Below, piece after piece: positions 20,964-29,672 of a DNA stretch of 36,319 bases. Within the stretch, counting starts at the first letter, position 1; every line of letters starts with the position of its first letter. Below the pieces are notes generated by a model. It did no database searches, was not told where the DNA came from, and was given only the letters and a program-made list of their open reading frames with translations. The position numbers and the translations under genes are program-made. Source of the stretch: Nemertoderma westbladi (lineage: Eukaryota > Xenacoelomorpha > Nemertodermatida > Nemertodermatidae); contig JAUCBJ010004456.1 in NCBI GenBank assembly GCA_032718475.1, forward strand, positions 1 through 36,319, written 5' to 3'.

Positions 20964-22112
20964 CCGTCGGTGTCCCTACATCCGGTAATGACGTCATTGG
21001 TACCCTTCATCCGGTAATGACGTCATCGTGACCGACGGTGTCCCTACATCCGGTAATGACGTCATTGTGACCGTTGATGCTCCTACGTCCGGTAATGACG
21101 TCATTGTGACCGTCGATGCTCGTACATCCGGTAATGGATCATTGTGACCGTTGATGTTCCTATCCGGTAATGACGTCATTGTGTCCGTCGATGTTCCTAC
21201 ATCCGGTAATGACGTCATTGTGACCGTCGATGCTCCTACATCCGGTAATGACGTCATTGGTACCCTTCATCCGGTAATGACGTCATCGTGACCGACGGTG
21301 TCCCTACATCCGGTAATGACGTCATTGTGACCGTTGATGCTCCTACGTCCGGTAATGACGTCATTGTGACCGTTGATGCTCCTACGTCCGGTAATGACGT
21401 CATTGTGACCGTCGATGCTCCTACATCCGGTAATGGATCATTGTGACCGTTGATGTTCCTATCCGGTAATGACGTCATTGCGACCGTCGATGTTCCTACA
21501 TCCGGTAATGACGTCATTGTGTCCGTCGATGTTCGTACATTCCGGTAATGACGCCATTGTGTCCGTCGATGTTCCTACATCCGGTAATGACGTAATTGTC
21601 ACCGTCGATGCTCCTACATCCGGTAATGACATCATTGTGACCGTCGATGCTCCTACATCCGGTAATGACGTCGTTGTGACCGTCGCTGCTCCTACATCCG
21701 GTAATGACGTCATTGTGTCCGTCGATGCTCCTACATCCGGTAATGACGTCATTGTGTCCGTCGATGTTCCTACATCCGGTAATGACGTAATTGTCACCGT
21801 CGATGCTCCTACATCCGGTAATGACATCATTGTGACCGTCGATGCTCCTACATCCGGTAATAACGTCATTGTGACCGTTGATGCTCCCACATCCGGTAAT
21901 GACATCATTGTGACCGTCGATGCTCCTACATCCGGTAATGACGTCGTTGTGACCGTCGCTGCTCCTACATCCGGTAATGACGTCATTGTGTCCGTCGATG
22001 CTCCTACATCCGGTAATGACGTCATTGTGTCCGTCGATGCTCCTACATCCGGTAATGACGTCATTGTGACAGTCGATGCTCCTACATCCGGTAATGACGT
22101 CATTGTGACACC
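20936..22112 (+). repeat. 36-bp minisatellite with a CRE (TGACGTCA) per unit
   Basis: About 32 units of the form ATCCGGTAATGACGTCATTG followed by TGACCGTCGATGCTCCTAC. Hand counting finds about 20 perfect TGACGTCA palindromes; the rest differ by one base. Higher-order structure is visible: a shortened unit with CATTGGTACCCTTCATCC recurs 262 bp apart (about 20993 and 21255), and a GTAATTGTCACC / GTCGCTGCT pattern recurs near 21590 and 21785. Long frames on both strands exist because 36 is divisible by three and the unit lacks stops in those frames. The first unit encodes the end of the CRELD-like protein. Confidence 0.95.
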
Positions 22113-23239
22113 CTTTGGTTTCTTATGCGATGCAATAGTAATTAATTATATTCGGTTTTATTATTAAATAACCGTAGCTAACTAAATGTTTATATTCTAG
22201 GACATCGTGGGTCTATTATATTTTATATATGTTGATGCAGAACCCAGAGGCCTCGGGGTCCATTGGGGCGTTATAGTAGATTATATTATTTAATATTCGT
22301 TCTGTACTTAATATTTCTTTTATTTATTGATGTTATTTTTTAGTGACTTTATTTCTATTCAGTTTTATGGGTCAGCTTGTACCTCTTTTTTCGTTGTCTG
22401 TCAGTAACACTTTCCTCTTTTTTAAAAATATTTGGTGTAGGCCAATTTTGGGTCTTAGAATTTTAAACGAGTCGGATTTTGCTGATAAGCAATTTACAAA
22501 GGAACGTAATACAATATTCTACCGGTTCTAGTTGACGTTAAATTATTATATCATACGTTAATATGCTCGCTGAGAGACTCAACTATAACGTGCTTTCAGT
22601 TAATATAATAATATTTGTTTGATCGAAGAATTGCTGTAGGTAAATTTCATTGCATATAATATATTAAATTTTAATTAAAAATTTTATCTGACAATCAACT
22701 TCTTCTCACTAAAATTTGTGGGAAACAGGGCAAGAAATTATTATTAAGTAAAGTACTTCAGGCCTCACATGGAACACCTGGAAAACCTGATATACAGGTT
22801 AGGGAATTTCATTTTTTCTTGAAATCTCATGGAAATGTCAGGGAAATGTAGTAAAAGTTTTACAAGTTAGGGAAACTGTAGGGAATGTGATATACAGGAC
22901 ATGTTTCTTAAGCGAAAATCTGTAAAAAATTCTGCTCGTTTCACTAAATATAAATATAAAGTCAGAATTTTTCAAGAAGAAGAAATATAAATAGAACTCT
23001 AATTTAAATTTCTGTCTGTGAATTTGTTTTTTAAAAAGTCAGAGAAAATTTAAACTGAAGTTCGGCAACCCTGCATTATTTTTGGACAGTCGAAAACAGT
23101 TTAAAAATATCCAAACCATCCATGCAAAAATGTGAATAATAAATATTGCATTTAAGTTCCGGTAGTACAGTAGTAGTCTAAATTTAAAATTCTTATGTCG
23201 CTAATATGCGATTACTTTCCCCCCTACAATAACATCAGT
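22113..23239. other. Spacer; possible CRELD 3' flank
   Basis: An ATTAAA at 22163 could be the poly(A) signal of the upstream gene, which would place the whole minisatellite in its 3' UTR. A self-similar patch at 22760-22890 (GGAAAACCTG, AGGGAAATGTAG, GATATACAGG) looks like old transposon debris. No gene is supported. Confidence 0.45.
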
Positions 23240-23460
23240 ATAGGCATAACGAAACCGATACCGGATTACAGTCATTGGATTACAGTACCAGATCAATAGG
23301 CCTAACGAAACTGATACCGGATTACAGTCATTGGATTACAGTACCAGATCAATAGGCATAACGAAACTGATACCGGATTACAGTCATTGGATTACAGTAC
23401 CAGATCAATAGGCCTAACAAAACTGATACCGGACTACAGTCATTGGATTACAGTCCCAGT
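23240..23460 (+). repeat. 56-bp tandem repeat, four units
   Basis: Units start at 23240, 23296, 23352 and 23408. Each holds ATAGGCCTAACGAAACTG, then ATACCGGATTACAGTCATTG and GATTACAGTACCAGATCA. Units are nearly identical, so expansion is recent. Confidence 0.93.
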
Positions 23461-24666
23461 ATTTTAATTTAGTACATTTTGTGTAAGAATGATATGTTTA
23501 GCAATGATACAGGTAGTGCACTGCAGTTAGTAAATCACTATTTGACTGCGACGTTTGCATAGAGTCGTAATAACTATGAAATTGTCAGTGTATAATACGG
23601 TAAAATGAGTGTAAGTGCAGCAAGGACCCGCCCTACAACCGTTGGTGCTGCTAGGCCTAAAGCTGTATAGCCTATCTGCTTATCCAAATTCAAGTTATTG
23701 TACCAGCAGACCTGCCTTGGCAGTGGATTTATTATTAGAGTGGTCCTTTGGGGGTTCTTTTATACCTACTGCAGGCCTACTACTACTCGTGTATTCAGTA
23801 CTGCATTCAATGATACTGAACAGGCGCACCGTTTATTCAGTAAACTGTGTTATTGTAATGGGAAGAAAGTAATCTTAATTTGGCGACATAGTAAATGCCA
23901 CTAAATTTTAAATTTATTATAACACACAGTTAAGTTTAGTATTGATTTTCACCTGGTTGCATGGGTGCTTATTTTTAAACGGTCTAACCGTTTTCGGCTG
24001 TTTTCCCAACATATCAAGTGTTTTCGCCAATATTCCCTGAATAACTCGAGATATGCTACCAGGCCTACCACCTGATATAAAGGTTCCAATATTGAGCGTT
24101 GTGTTTTTCGGTTAAACACAATATATCATCATTTATTTATAATATAATTTGTATACATTGTTTGGATGTTGTTTCGTAAAAATATTTTATTAAATTGAAA
24201 GAAAGTTGTAATTACGCGTCAGCGGTAATGCTTACATACCTCTATGGTGATGTAATCTAATGTAAAATTAGTCTCGGTGACTTTTTTAATTTTTAACTTC
24301 CTTGTCATTATGTAGTTTCAGTCAATCAGTCAGTCAATACACTCGGAAAGAATAGTTTGATTTATAGTTTTCTCGATTGAAATTATAGTGACAAAAAGTG
24401 CTTATTTTCATCCCCTTTTATTCAATGCAATTAATTTTTCATGTATGCCACTATACGTAACTGGGCTACTGGGCAATCATACTCGTTGCTAATTGCAACG
24501 AACTAATACTGAAACTAATACTAATTGCTTTGTTTTAATATTCAATAATTGCAATTATACTTTGAAATCTAAATGTATGTGTGTGGGTGTGCACAATACA
24601 TATAGTATTAGTAGTATCTTAATATGCTAAATTAAATTAATTTTTATGCAATAAAATTGTAATCAA
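23461..24666. other. Spacer, no gene recognised
   Basis: Short open frames (for example 23615-23872) carry no domain, signal peptide or conserved motif that I can recognise. The rest is AT-rich. Confidence 0.45.
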
Positions 24667-24815
24667 TATAATTATTTATTACATGGGAAAAAAGTAGAAC
24701 TTTTTTTCATTATTCTCGAGGTATTTTATTTACCGAGCGTCAGCGAGGTTAATGAAGGGTCGAGAGAATATTGAAAAAAAGTTATACTTTTTTTCCCATG
24801 TAATAAATAATTATA
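24667..24815. mobile_element. MITE with about 50-bp terminal inverted repeats
   Basis: The left arm TAATTATTTATTACATGG, then GAAAAAAGTAGAAC ... ATTCTCGA, is mirrored by the right arm TCGAGAGAATATTG ... TTTTTTTCCCATGTAATAAA. The core GTATTTTATTTACCGAGCG is short. The ends sit in TATAATTATT / AATAATTATA. A second, decayed copy lies at 19210-19352. No coding. Confidence 0.85.
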
Positions 24816-24934
24816 CTTCACTTTTTTCGCCGAAAAAAAATTAAAATACTAAATTAAATTAAAATACTAAAAGTAAGCCGCAAAATAACTAATTATTTTT
24901 TTTACCGCTAAGAGTAGAAGAACACATACAAGTT

Positions 24935-25675
24935 TTAGAGGTATGACACACAATCTTTGTATTCCTCTATTGAGTTGATTTCACTTGCCGACTCTTCCTT
25001 AGCCGGACTCGATCTGCGTCTCCTACCGTTCACGTACTTATAGTTATAATTCTTATCGCGTATAAATTTATTATCCGCACTCCGCTTGTACATAATATAA
25101 GAAAGGAAGCCAACTACAGCGCCTATATGAATAGCAACAGCCGACAGTAGCGAATAATACCCAATCCTAGTGCCACCAATCTGTTGTTGTATAGCGAAAT
25201 TTCCCATCATGCCGCTAATGAAACAGTAGTGATATAGACACCATTTATCCAACAGCGTTAAGTAGCTGAGAATCGGCAGGCCGGGTAAGGTCAGGTACTT
25301 GAACGCCAAGTTCGTTATCAGTATAATAACGCTGAGGTATAAACGTTTACTGATGTCGTTAGTGGTGAATCCGAAGAAAGTAGTAGAGGATATTAATAAG
25401 TGAATGAGGGCGTTGTTGTATACAAAGAATCCGGGTTTACGTGTCACGTGGAACACGCATCGCATCTCGGGGTTTAGACTCGTCTCCACTTCCGAGTGGC
25501 CCACTGGGTTCCCTTGTGCGCCCTCCGTTCCTTCCTCCAGGTACACGTGTTTGTGGATCTTCCAGGTACTCGCTCTACGGATCAGGCTTAGCTCGATGGA
25601 ACTCCTCGTTTTCGTTTCCTCCTTCATAACAACTTCATCAATATCTCGTTCGCTGGTTATTGTCAATCCGAGTTC
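24935..25675 (-). CDS. Pentameric (Cys-loop type) ligand-gated ion channel, last exon
   Basis: The 246-residue exon starts right after an intron acceptor (TATACTTTAG at 25676-25685 on the minus strand) and ends TAA. The first approximately 75 residues fit the last strands of the ligand-binding domain (STWKIHKHVYLEE, RCVFHVTRKPGF). Four membrane segments follow: M1 from GFFVYNNALIHLLISS, M2 from RLYLSVIILITNLAFKYL, M3 from LPILSYLTLLDKW, M4 from YSLLSAVAIHIGAVVGFLSY. The R-L / L-T-L-L-D-K pattern is the signature of this superfamily. The M3-M4 loop is only about 14 residues, as in prokaryotic channels, not the long loop of most animal receptors. A basic and acidic tail of about 48 residues follows M4. 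The upstream binding-domain exons were not found. Ligand and ion selectivity cannot be read from this exon. Confidence 0.85.
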   Translation of the reverse strand, partial: ELGLTITSERDIDEVVMKEETKTRSSIELSLIRRASTWKIHKHVYLEEGTEGAQGNPVGHSEVETSLNPEMRCVFHVTRKPGFFVYNNALIHLLISSTTFFGFTTNDISKRLYLSVIILITNLAFKYLTLPGLPILSYLTLLDKWCLYHYCFISGMMGNFAIQQQIGGTRIGYYSLLSAVAIHIGAVVGFLSYIMYKRSADNKFIRDKNYNYKYVNGRRRRSSPAKEESASEINSIEEYKDCVSYL

Positions 25676-26689
25676 CTAAAGTATAATAATGAAAGTATAA
25701 CGCGAACCATCTCGTAGAAATTAAATCATCGCTGTTTGAAGGGGCGAGCTACAAAGTCTATGGACCTTAGCATACAGTTTAATAGGGCCAAACAGACATT
25801 GTTCACCTGTTTTGACTGTCAGTGTCCCACTTAGTGTTTGAACGACAATAATGCGTTGAAATTTGGTTTTGGTAGAATAAATTTAGTTAATTTAGTTAAA
25901 GGTTAATTTCACGCCGGGATTTGTAAATTACCTTCAAATTTCAGAGATTTCTCACTATAATAAAATGCCCATTTATTTCCGTACTAAAACTGACAATTGT
26001 ATGCCAAGGTTGACACTTAGGTGACGTGTGCGAGAAGGCGCCAAAACGTGTTACTACGTGCGTAAATAATTCAAACTCAAAAACTTTGCAAAAATGTCAA
26101 CTTCTGTGAAAAATAGGCAACTATAAAATATACTCAAATAAACTCAACACTAAAATATTAATCTTGCCTTTAGCAAGCTCATCGAAAATCATTCCTCATT
26201 AGAATACGCCTATCCTTAACCCTGTCAGTACCAAGTTGTGGAGTATCATATACTTTGTCAAAAGGTAAAAAAATTTCAATTTTATTTATAACTAATATTA
26301 TTTATAATTAAATACGTAATAAATTTGCTATTTAAGGAATCTGTGCAGAAATGGTTAAAAAAAACCTTAATAAACATTAAGAACCCCCTGGTTTCAGTTC
26401 ATGTCGCTTTGGCCATTAAATATAACCAAAACAGTGTAAAAGCTTTTGCGTCCTAAGCAAAAAAAAAGCAAACAGTCGGCCGAAGCCGGAGGCGACCCGA
26501 AGGCTCCTCTTTCGATAGCTGCTACCCGAGGGTAGGGGTGGGCGCTACTCCTATCCCATGATTTTGCGTCCTAAAATGCGCATTTTAATTGCCGCTAAAC
26601 TCTGTCCCCTACTCCACACGCCCAGCCGTGTCTGGTTGTGGTATCCCATAATTTAATAAACCAATGGAATCTATTTTTCACTTTCTAAA
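25676..26689. other. Probable intron of the channel gene, minus strand
   Basis: It begins (minus strand) before TTATTATACTTTAG, an acceptor consensus. I looked for preceding exons and saw none convincing. A GC-rich patch at 26477-26560 (GGCCGAAGCCGGAGGCGACC) stands out but is unexplained. Confidence 0.45.
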
Positions 26690-27030
26690 TTCTGAATCCC
26701 TTTGTGAAAATGTAAACAGAGCAAGATGGCGGCTTTTTTATACTGTATATAATCCATTCGTGGAATCTGACAATGGGTATCTTTTCTGGCACAGTTTGCA
26801 CTCTTCATATCCACTGTGACAAGAATGCCCCCATTGTCTTTGGGTGCCAGAACTATGTTATTTGAAACCAATGGAGCAGGGCCATGGTGATCTTCAATAT
26901 TGTCCTCCTCCTCCATTTTCTCGAGCTCTTTTTGGAGTCATTCTCTTAAATGGAATGACACGGGTCGTGCGTTGGAAGCTACTGGCATTACATCTTCATC
27001 AATGTGTAGTTTAACCTGATAGTCACTGAG
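26690..27030 (-). pseudogene. Fragment of a second Ty3/gypsy pol (RT amino end)
   Basis: The minus-strand translation reads DYQVKLHIDEDVMPVASNAR, then PVSFHLRE, a stop, LQKELEKMEEEDNIEDHHGP, then SNNIVLAPKDNGGILVTVDM and PRMDYI. This is the start of a gypsy RT domain (substrate loop, SPxV-like, K-DGG, VD, P-R-D), from a family different from the element at 1-7643. The catalytic YxDD part is missing. More pol-like debris may continue to about 27490 but is too decayed to place. Confidence 0.75.
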
Positions 27031-27718
27031 CTTTCCTTTCCAGTTCCCGTAAAGATCTCATTGAAATCAGGCCAAGTTGATCCCCAGAAGACCTGAGACC
27101 TCATCTGCATGTGTACAATTAAAAGTTGGGAAGGATTGTTGGTGATTTGGGCTGCCATTGAACTCTATAATACCAAGGGCTTCGGAAGCCCATCCACTAA
27201 GTCTCCACATCCATATCTACAACATAGAACCTTATGTTGGCGAACTGCAATATCATTCATAACTGGCCTTACAAAATATCCAATGCATGGAACTTCCCGT
27301 GAGCCATAATCCTCTTATGTATCATATATATATTGCCTTCTATTATGCAGCTATAGAGCATGACTTCATCAAGAAGGAATTCCAACTATTTCTTGATATC
27401 AATTATTTGCTCTTTGCTAGTTCACCAAAACCAATATCCGTAAATGTAACGGCTGGTATCTAAGGCACCTTTTTTTAGTAGGAGAGTTTGTGTTGGTCTA
27501 TCATTCCGTTACTTTATTTCATAAAACACATCCATTATTTATACATATAAACTGCCCCATTTACTAACATTGCGCTACTTTGCTTCCACTAAGCTGCAGC
27601 TGGTATTTAATGTTTATTAGGTTGCGTTTTATATTGTTTAAGTATGGCGTGTTGGTGTCGTTATATTCATTCGCAGAATATTGTATTTTAGTGCGTAAAG
27701 TATTTTGTAAACCCTAAA

Positions 27719-27835
27719 ATGTTCAAGGATACGCTTCTACTTTTAACACTTGCAGCTCTTTTAGCTGTGGAGTGTCTGGGAGAGAGCCATGGGAACTCAA
27801 GTGGGAACTCAAGCGAATTGGTTGAAAGAGACAAT
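27719..27835 (+). CDS. First coding exon of a secreted or membrane protein
   Basis: The 39-codon exon starts with ATG and encodes a textbook signal peptide: MFKDTLLLLTLAALLAVECL, likely cut after CLG. A polar stretch follows with two N-glycosylation sequons in a 12-bp direct duplication (GNSSGNSS), then ELVERDN. It ends exactly at GTAAGT, a consensus donor, in phase 0. If unspliced, the frame would close after 13 more codons. I could not find the next exon in the window, so the protein identity is unknown. It could also be an orphaned exon. Confidence 0.6.
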
Positions 27836-27841
27836 GTAAGT
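27836..27841 (+). other. Splice donor GTAAGT
   Basis: A perfect U1-complementary donor directly after the in-frame signal-peptide exon. Confidence 0.6.
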
Positions 27842-28199
27842 CTGTTATTTAATGTAGAATCAATGTGTTTGTAGAGCCACTGAAGTTCTAACTACACTTA
27901 CAACTAACTTTTGCTATTAAAGTTTAACCAAAGCTGCTAACGCGTTCTAGTGTAAGTACGATTGGTACAAATCAAGATTCCGTTTGGCTGTTTACACATT
28001 TGACTTATGTAACCTCTCTGTGTCCCAACTCCTCTCTGACATCCGTATCCTATCTGTCAAGTTACACTGTTCAAACTACAGCAAATTACACGTAATAATA
28101 ATAATATAAAAGTCACTTTTTCGAAATAAATTAGTTTCCTCCGCCGAAGGCATTCCACCCAAGATAAATGTGTATGTAGACCCACCTACCGCCAAAAGG

Positions 28200-28605
28200 T
28201 TGGGTGCAACCTTCGCCCTCGTACAACCTTCGTCCGCGTCCAATCTTCGCCTTGGGGGTAACCTTCGCCCGCAAGGCAATCTTCGCCAGCGAGCAACCTT
28301 CGCCCAATAAAATTTGTGTTAGTAACCATTTTAGATACCAATTCAGGGAAAGGAGCAGGTTACAGAGACGGGTTTTTCTAACCAAAACAATAAATGATGT
28401 TGTTACCAATTGAGGGAAAGGAGCAGGTTACAGAGACTGCTTTTTCTAACCAAAACATTTATTTAGTTGTCGAAGGTTGCTCGCGGGCGATGTTTACCTG
28501 CGGGCGAAGGTTTCCACTGGGCGACGCGACAGTTGCTCATTTTGAGGGCGAAGATTTCTCCGGGCCGAGATTGGACGCGGGCTAAGCTTTCTCGCTGGCG
28601 AAGTT
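28200..28605. repeat. Inverted clusters of GCGAAGGTT-type words
   Basis: The left side (28205-28315) is a string of AACCTTCGCCC / CAATCTTCGCC words. The right side (28467-28605) is a string of GCGAAGGTTTCC / GGGCGAAGATTTC words in the opposite orientation. Together they can fold back over the 68-bp duplication between them. Confidence 0.7.
28336..28460 (+). repeat. Dispersed repeat, tandem pair with 68-bp period
   Basis: Two copies of TACCAATTGAGGGAAAGGAG, CAGGTTACAGAGAC and TTTTTCTAACCAAAACA start at 28336 and 28404. They match the single copy at 12310-12368. Confidence 0.85.
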
Positions 28606-28648
28606 TGCTGCGTACCCCGCCAAAAGGCCACTCACCTATTACACGTTC

Positions 28649-28981
28649 GTGGGGCCTTCGCGCAGCACGAAGTGAGCAAAGCCTTTATCATATGAGCACC
28701 ATAAACGAGTTGTCTGCCGTTAGTCAGAAGTCTTCAACACAATACTCGTCCTCCTCTTGTGTCTCGTTGCGTTCGTTTGTTTTTGACCAAACTTCAGATT
28801 CTTTCTAAACTTTTGCCGGACTACATACGTTCCAAGTTTCGTTTAATTTCATCGAGGAATAACCGAGTTATTAGCGTTCAAAAATTTACGACGACAGACG
28901 ACGAGGACAGACGACGACGACAGACAACTCGCCAATGGCACCCATATGCTAAGGCTTCGTTCACTTCGTGGCTCGCCCCAC
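28649..28981. mobile_element. Non-autonomous TIR element, 333 bp
   Basis: The left end GTGGGGCCTTCGCGCAGCAC continues GAAGTGAGCAAAGCC and ends ACGAGTTGTCTG. The right end reads CAGACAACTCGCCAATGGCA ... CTTCGTGGCTCGCCCCAC, its imperfect reverse complement over about 62 bp. The centre contains ACGACAGACGACGAGGACAG, a CGACGACAGAC microsatellite-like core. No coding. Confidence 0.75.
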
Positions 28982-29024
28982 ATAAAAGATAAGTGTGTAT
29001 GTAGACCTACCTACCGCCAAAAGG

Positions 29025-29352
29025 CCCCCACTTACTCCACCAAAGCCGGGCCCCAGCAGTCCCAACTTACGGGCCCCTACTCCTCCACTTAACCCCCCCC
29101 CCCCCGCACAAATATGATAGAGAGACTTTCCAGCAGATGAATAAACTTTGTTCTAGAATGGTGATGACTACACTCATATTTTAAATTGTAACTATACCGA
29201 TGTTGTATTGTCAGAAAATTTACTAACTAATATTTGTGTTGTACTGGGTGTTATCTTTTGATACTAAACTGTTTTCCTTGGCTACTTATTGTGTTAGTAC
29301 CGCGTTTTCTGTGGTGGGTAAACTAATAATAGATTCGTCGAGCATACATATA
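29025..29352. other. Spacer
   Basis: C-rich at 29025-29110, otherwise AT-rich. No gene or RNA recognised. Confidence 0.45.
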
Positions 29353-29374
29353 TCTATACCTATAAAAATCAAAT

Positions 29375-29378
<4 letters not shown>

Positions 29379-29407
<29 letters not shown>
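29379..29407 (+). repeat. (TC)n microsatellite
   Basis: Fourteen and a half uninterrupted TC units inside the Helitron-like element. Confidence 0.95.
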
Positions 29408-29411
<4 letters not shown>

Positions 29412-29519
29412 TCGAACTCCTCCAAAACGGGCAGAGGGATTGGGCTGGAACTTGGCATGTGTGTATAACATTAACCAGCGGTCGTTATAGGCCACTTTTC
29501 GAAAAGTTTAATTCACGTT

Positions 29520-29632
29520 CGGTACCGGTACTGGGTACCGGTACGTCAGTAGGCCGTTACTGGGTACCGGTACGTCAGTAGGCCTATACCGGTCAGCCGG
29601 TACCAGTACGCCAGTAGGCCTATGCCGGTAGC
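29520..29632 (+). repeat. TACCGGTAC minisatellite
   Basis: Irregular units of about 30-40 bp built from GGGTACCGGTACGTCAGTAG and GCCTATACCGGT. The palindromes GGTACC and TACCGGTA recur throughout. Confidence 0.85.
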
Positions 29633-29672
29633 GGGAAATACCGGGTAACATGTCTCGGGTATTGCCTGCTAG

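Larger units (their letters stand above)
28161..29024. repeat. Composite of nested repeats between 39-bp direct repeats
   Basis: AAGATAAATGTGTATGTAGA followed by CCACCTACCGCCAAAAGG is found at 28161-28199 and again, with three changes, at 28986-29024. Between them lie the inverted GCGAAG cluster, the 68-bp duplication and the TIR element listed below. The repeat may be the remains of one element split by the others. Confidence 0.6.
29353..29672 (+). mobile_element. Helitron-like non-autonomous element
   Basis: It begins TC (TCTATACCTATAAAAATC) and ends CTAG. It lies between host A (29352) and T (29673), the Helitron insertion signature. Close to the 3' end AATACC and GGTATT can pair, nine bases or so before CTAG. 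The 5' part, with TTCGAACTCCTCCAAAACGG and GGAACTTGGCATGTGTGTAT, resembles a widespread family of short invertebrate Helitron derivatives known to me from memory only. It carries a TC microsatellite and a TACCGGTAC minisatellite and has no Rep/helicase. Confidence 0.65.

Noticed and set aside
20936-22112. CRISPR-like array of 36-bp repeats
   Set aside because: Units are contiguous without unique spacers and sit in an animal genome; it is a minisatellite.
23615-23904. Overlapping 68- and 85-codon frames
   Set aside because: No signal peptide, domain or splice context; composition matches the spacer.
25930-25960. Short candidate upstream exon of the channel gene on the minus strand
   Set aside because: AG and GT borders exist around about 23 bases, but such a mini-exon occurs by chance and shows no binding-domain motif.
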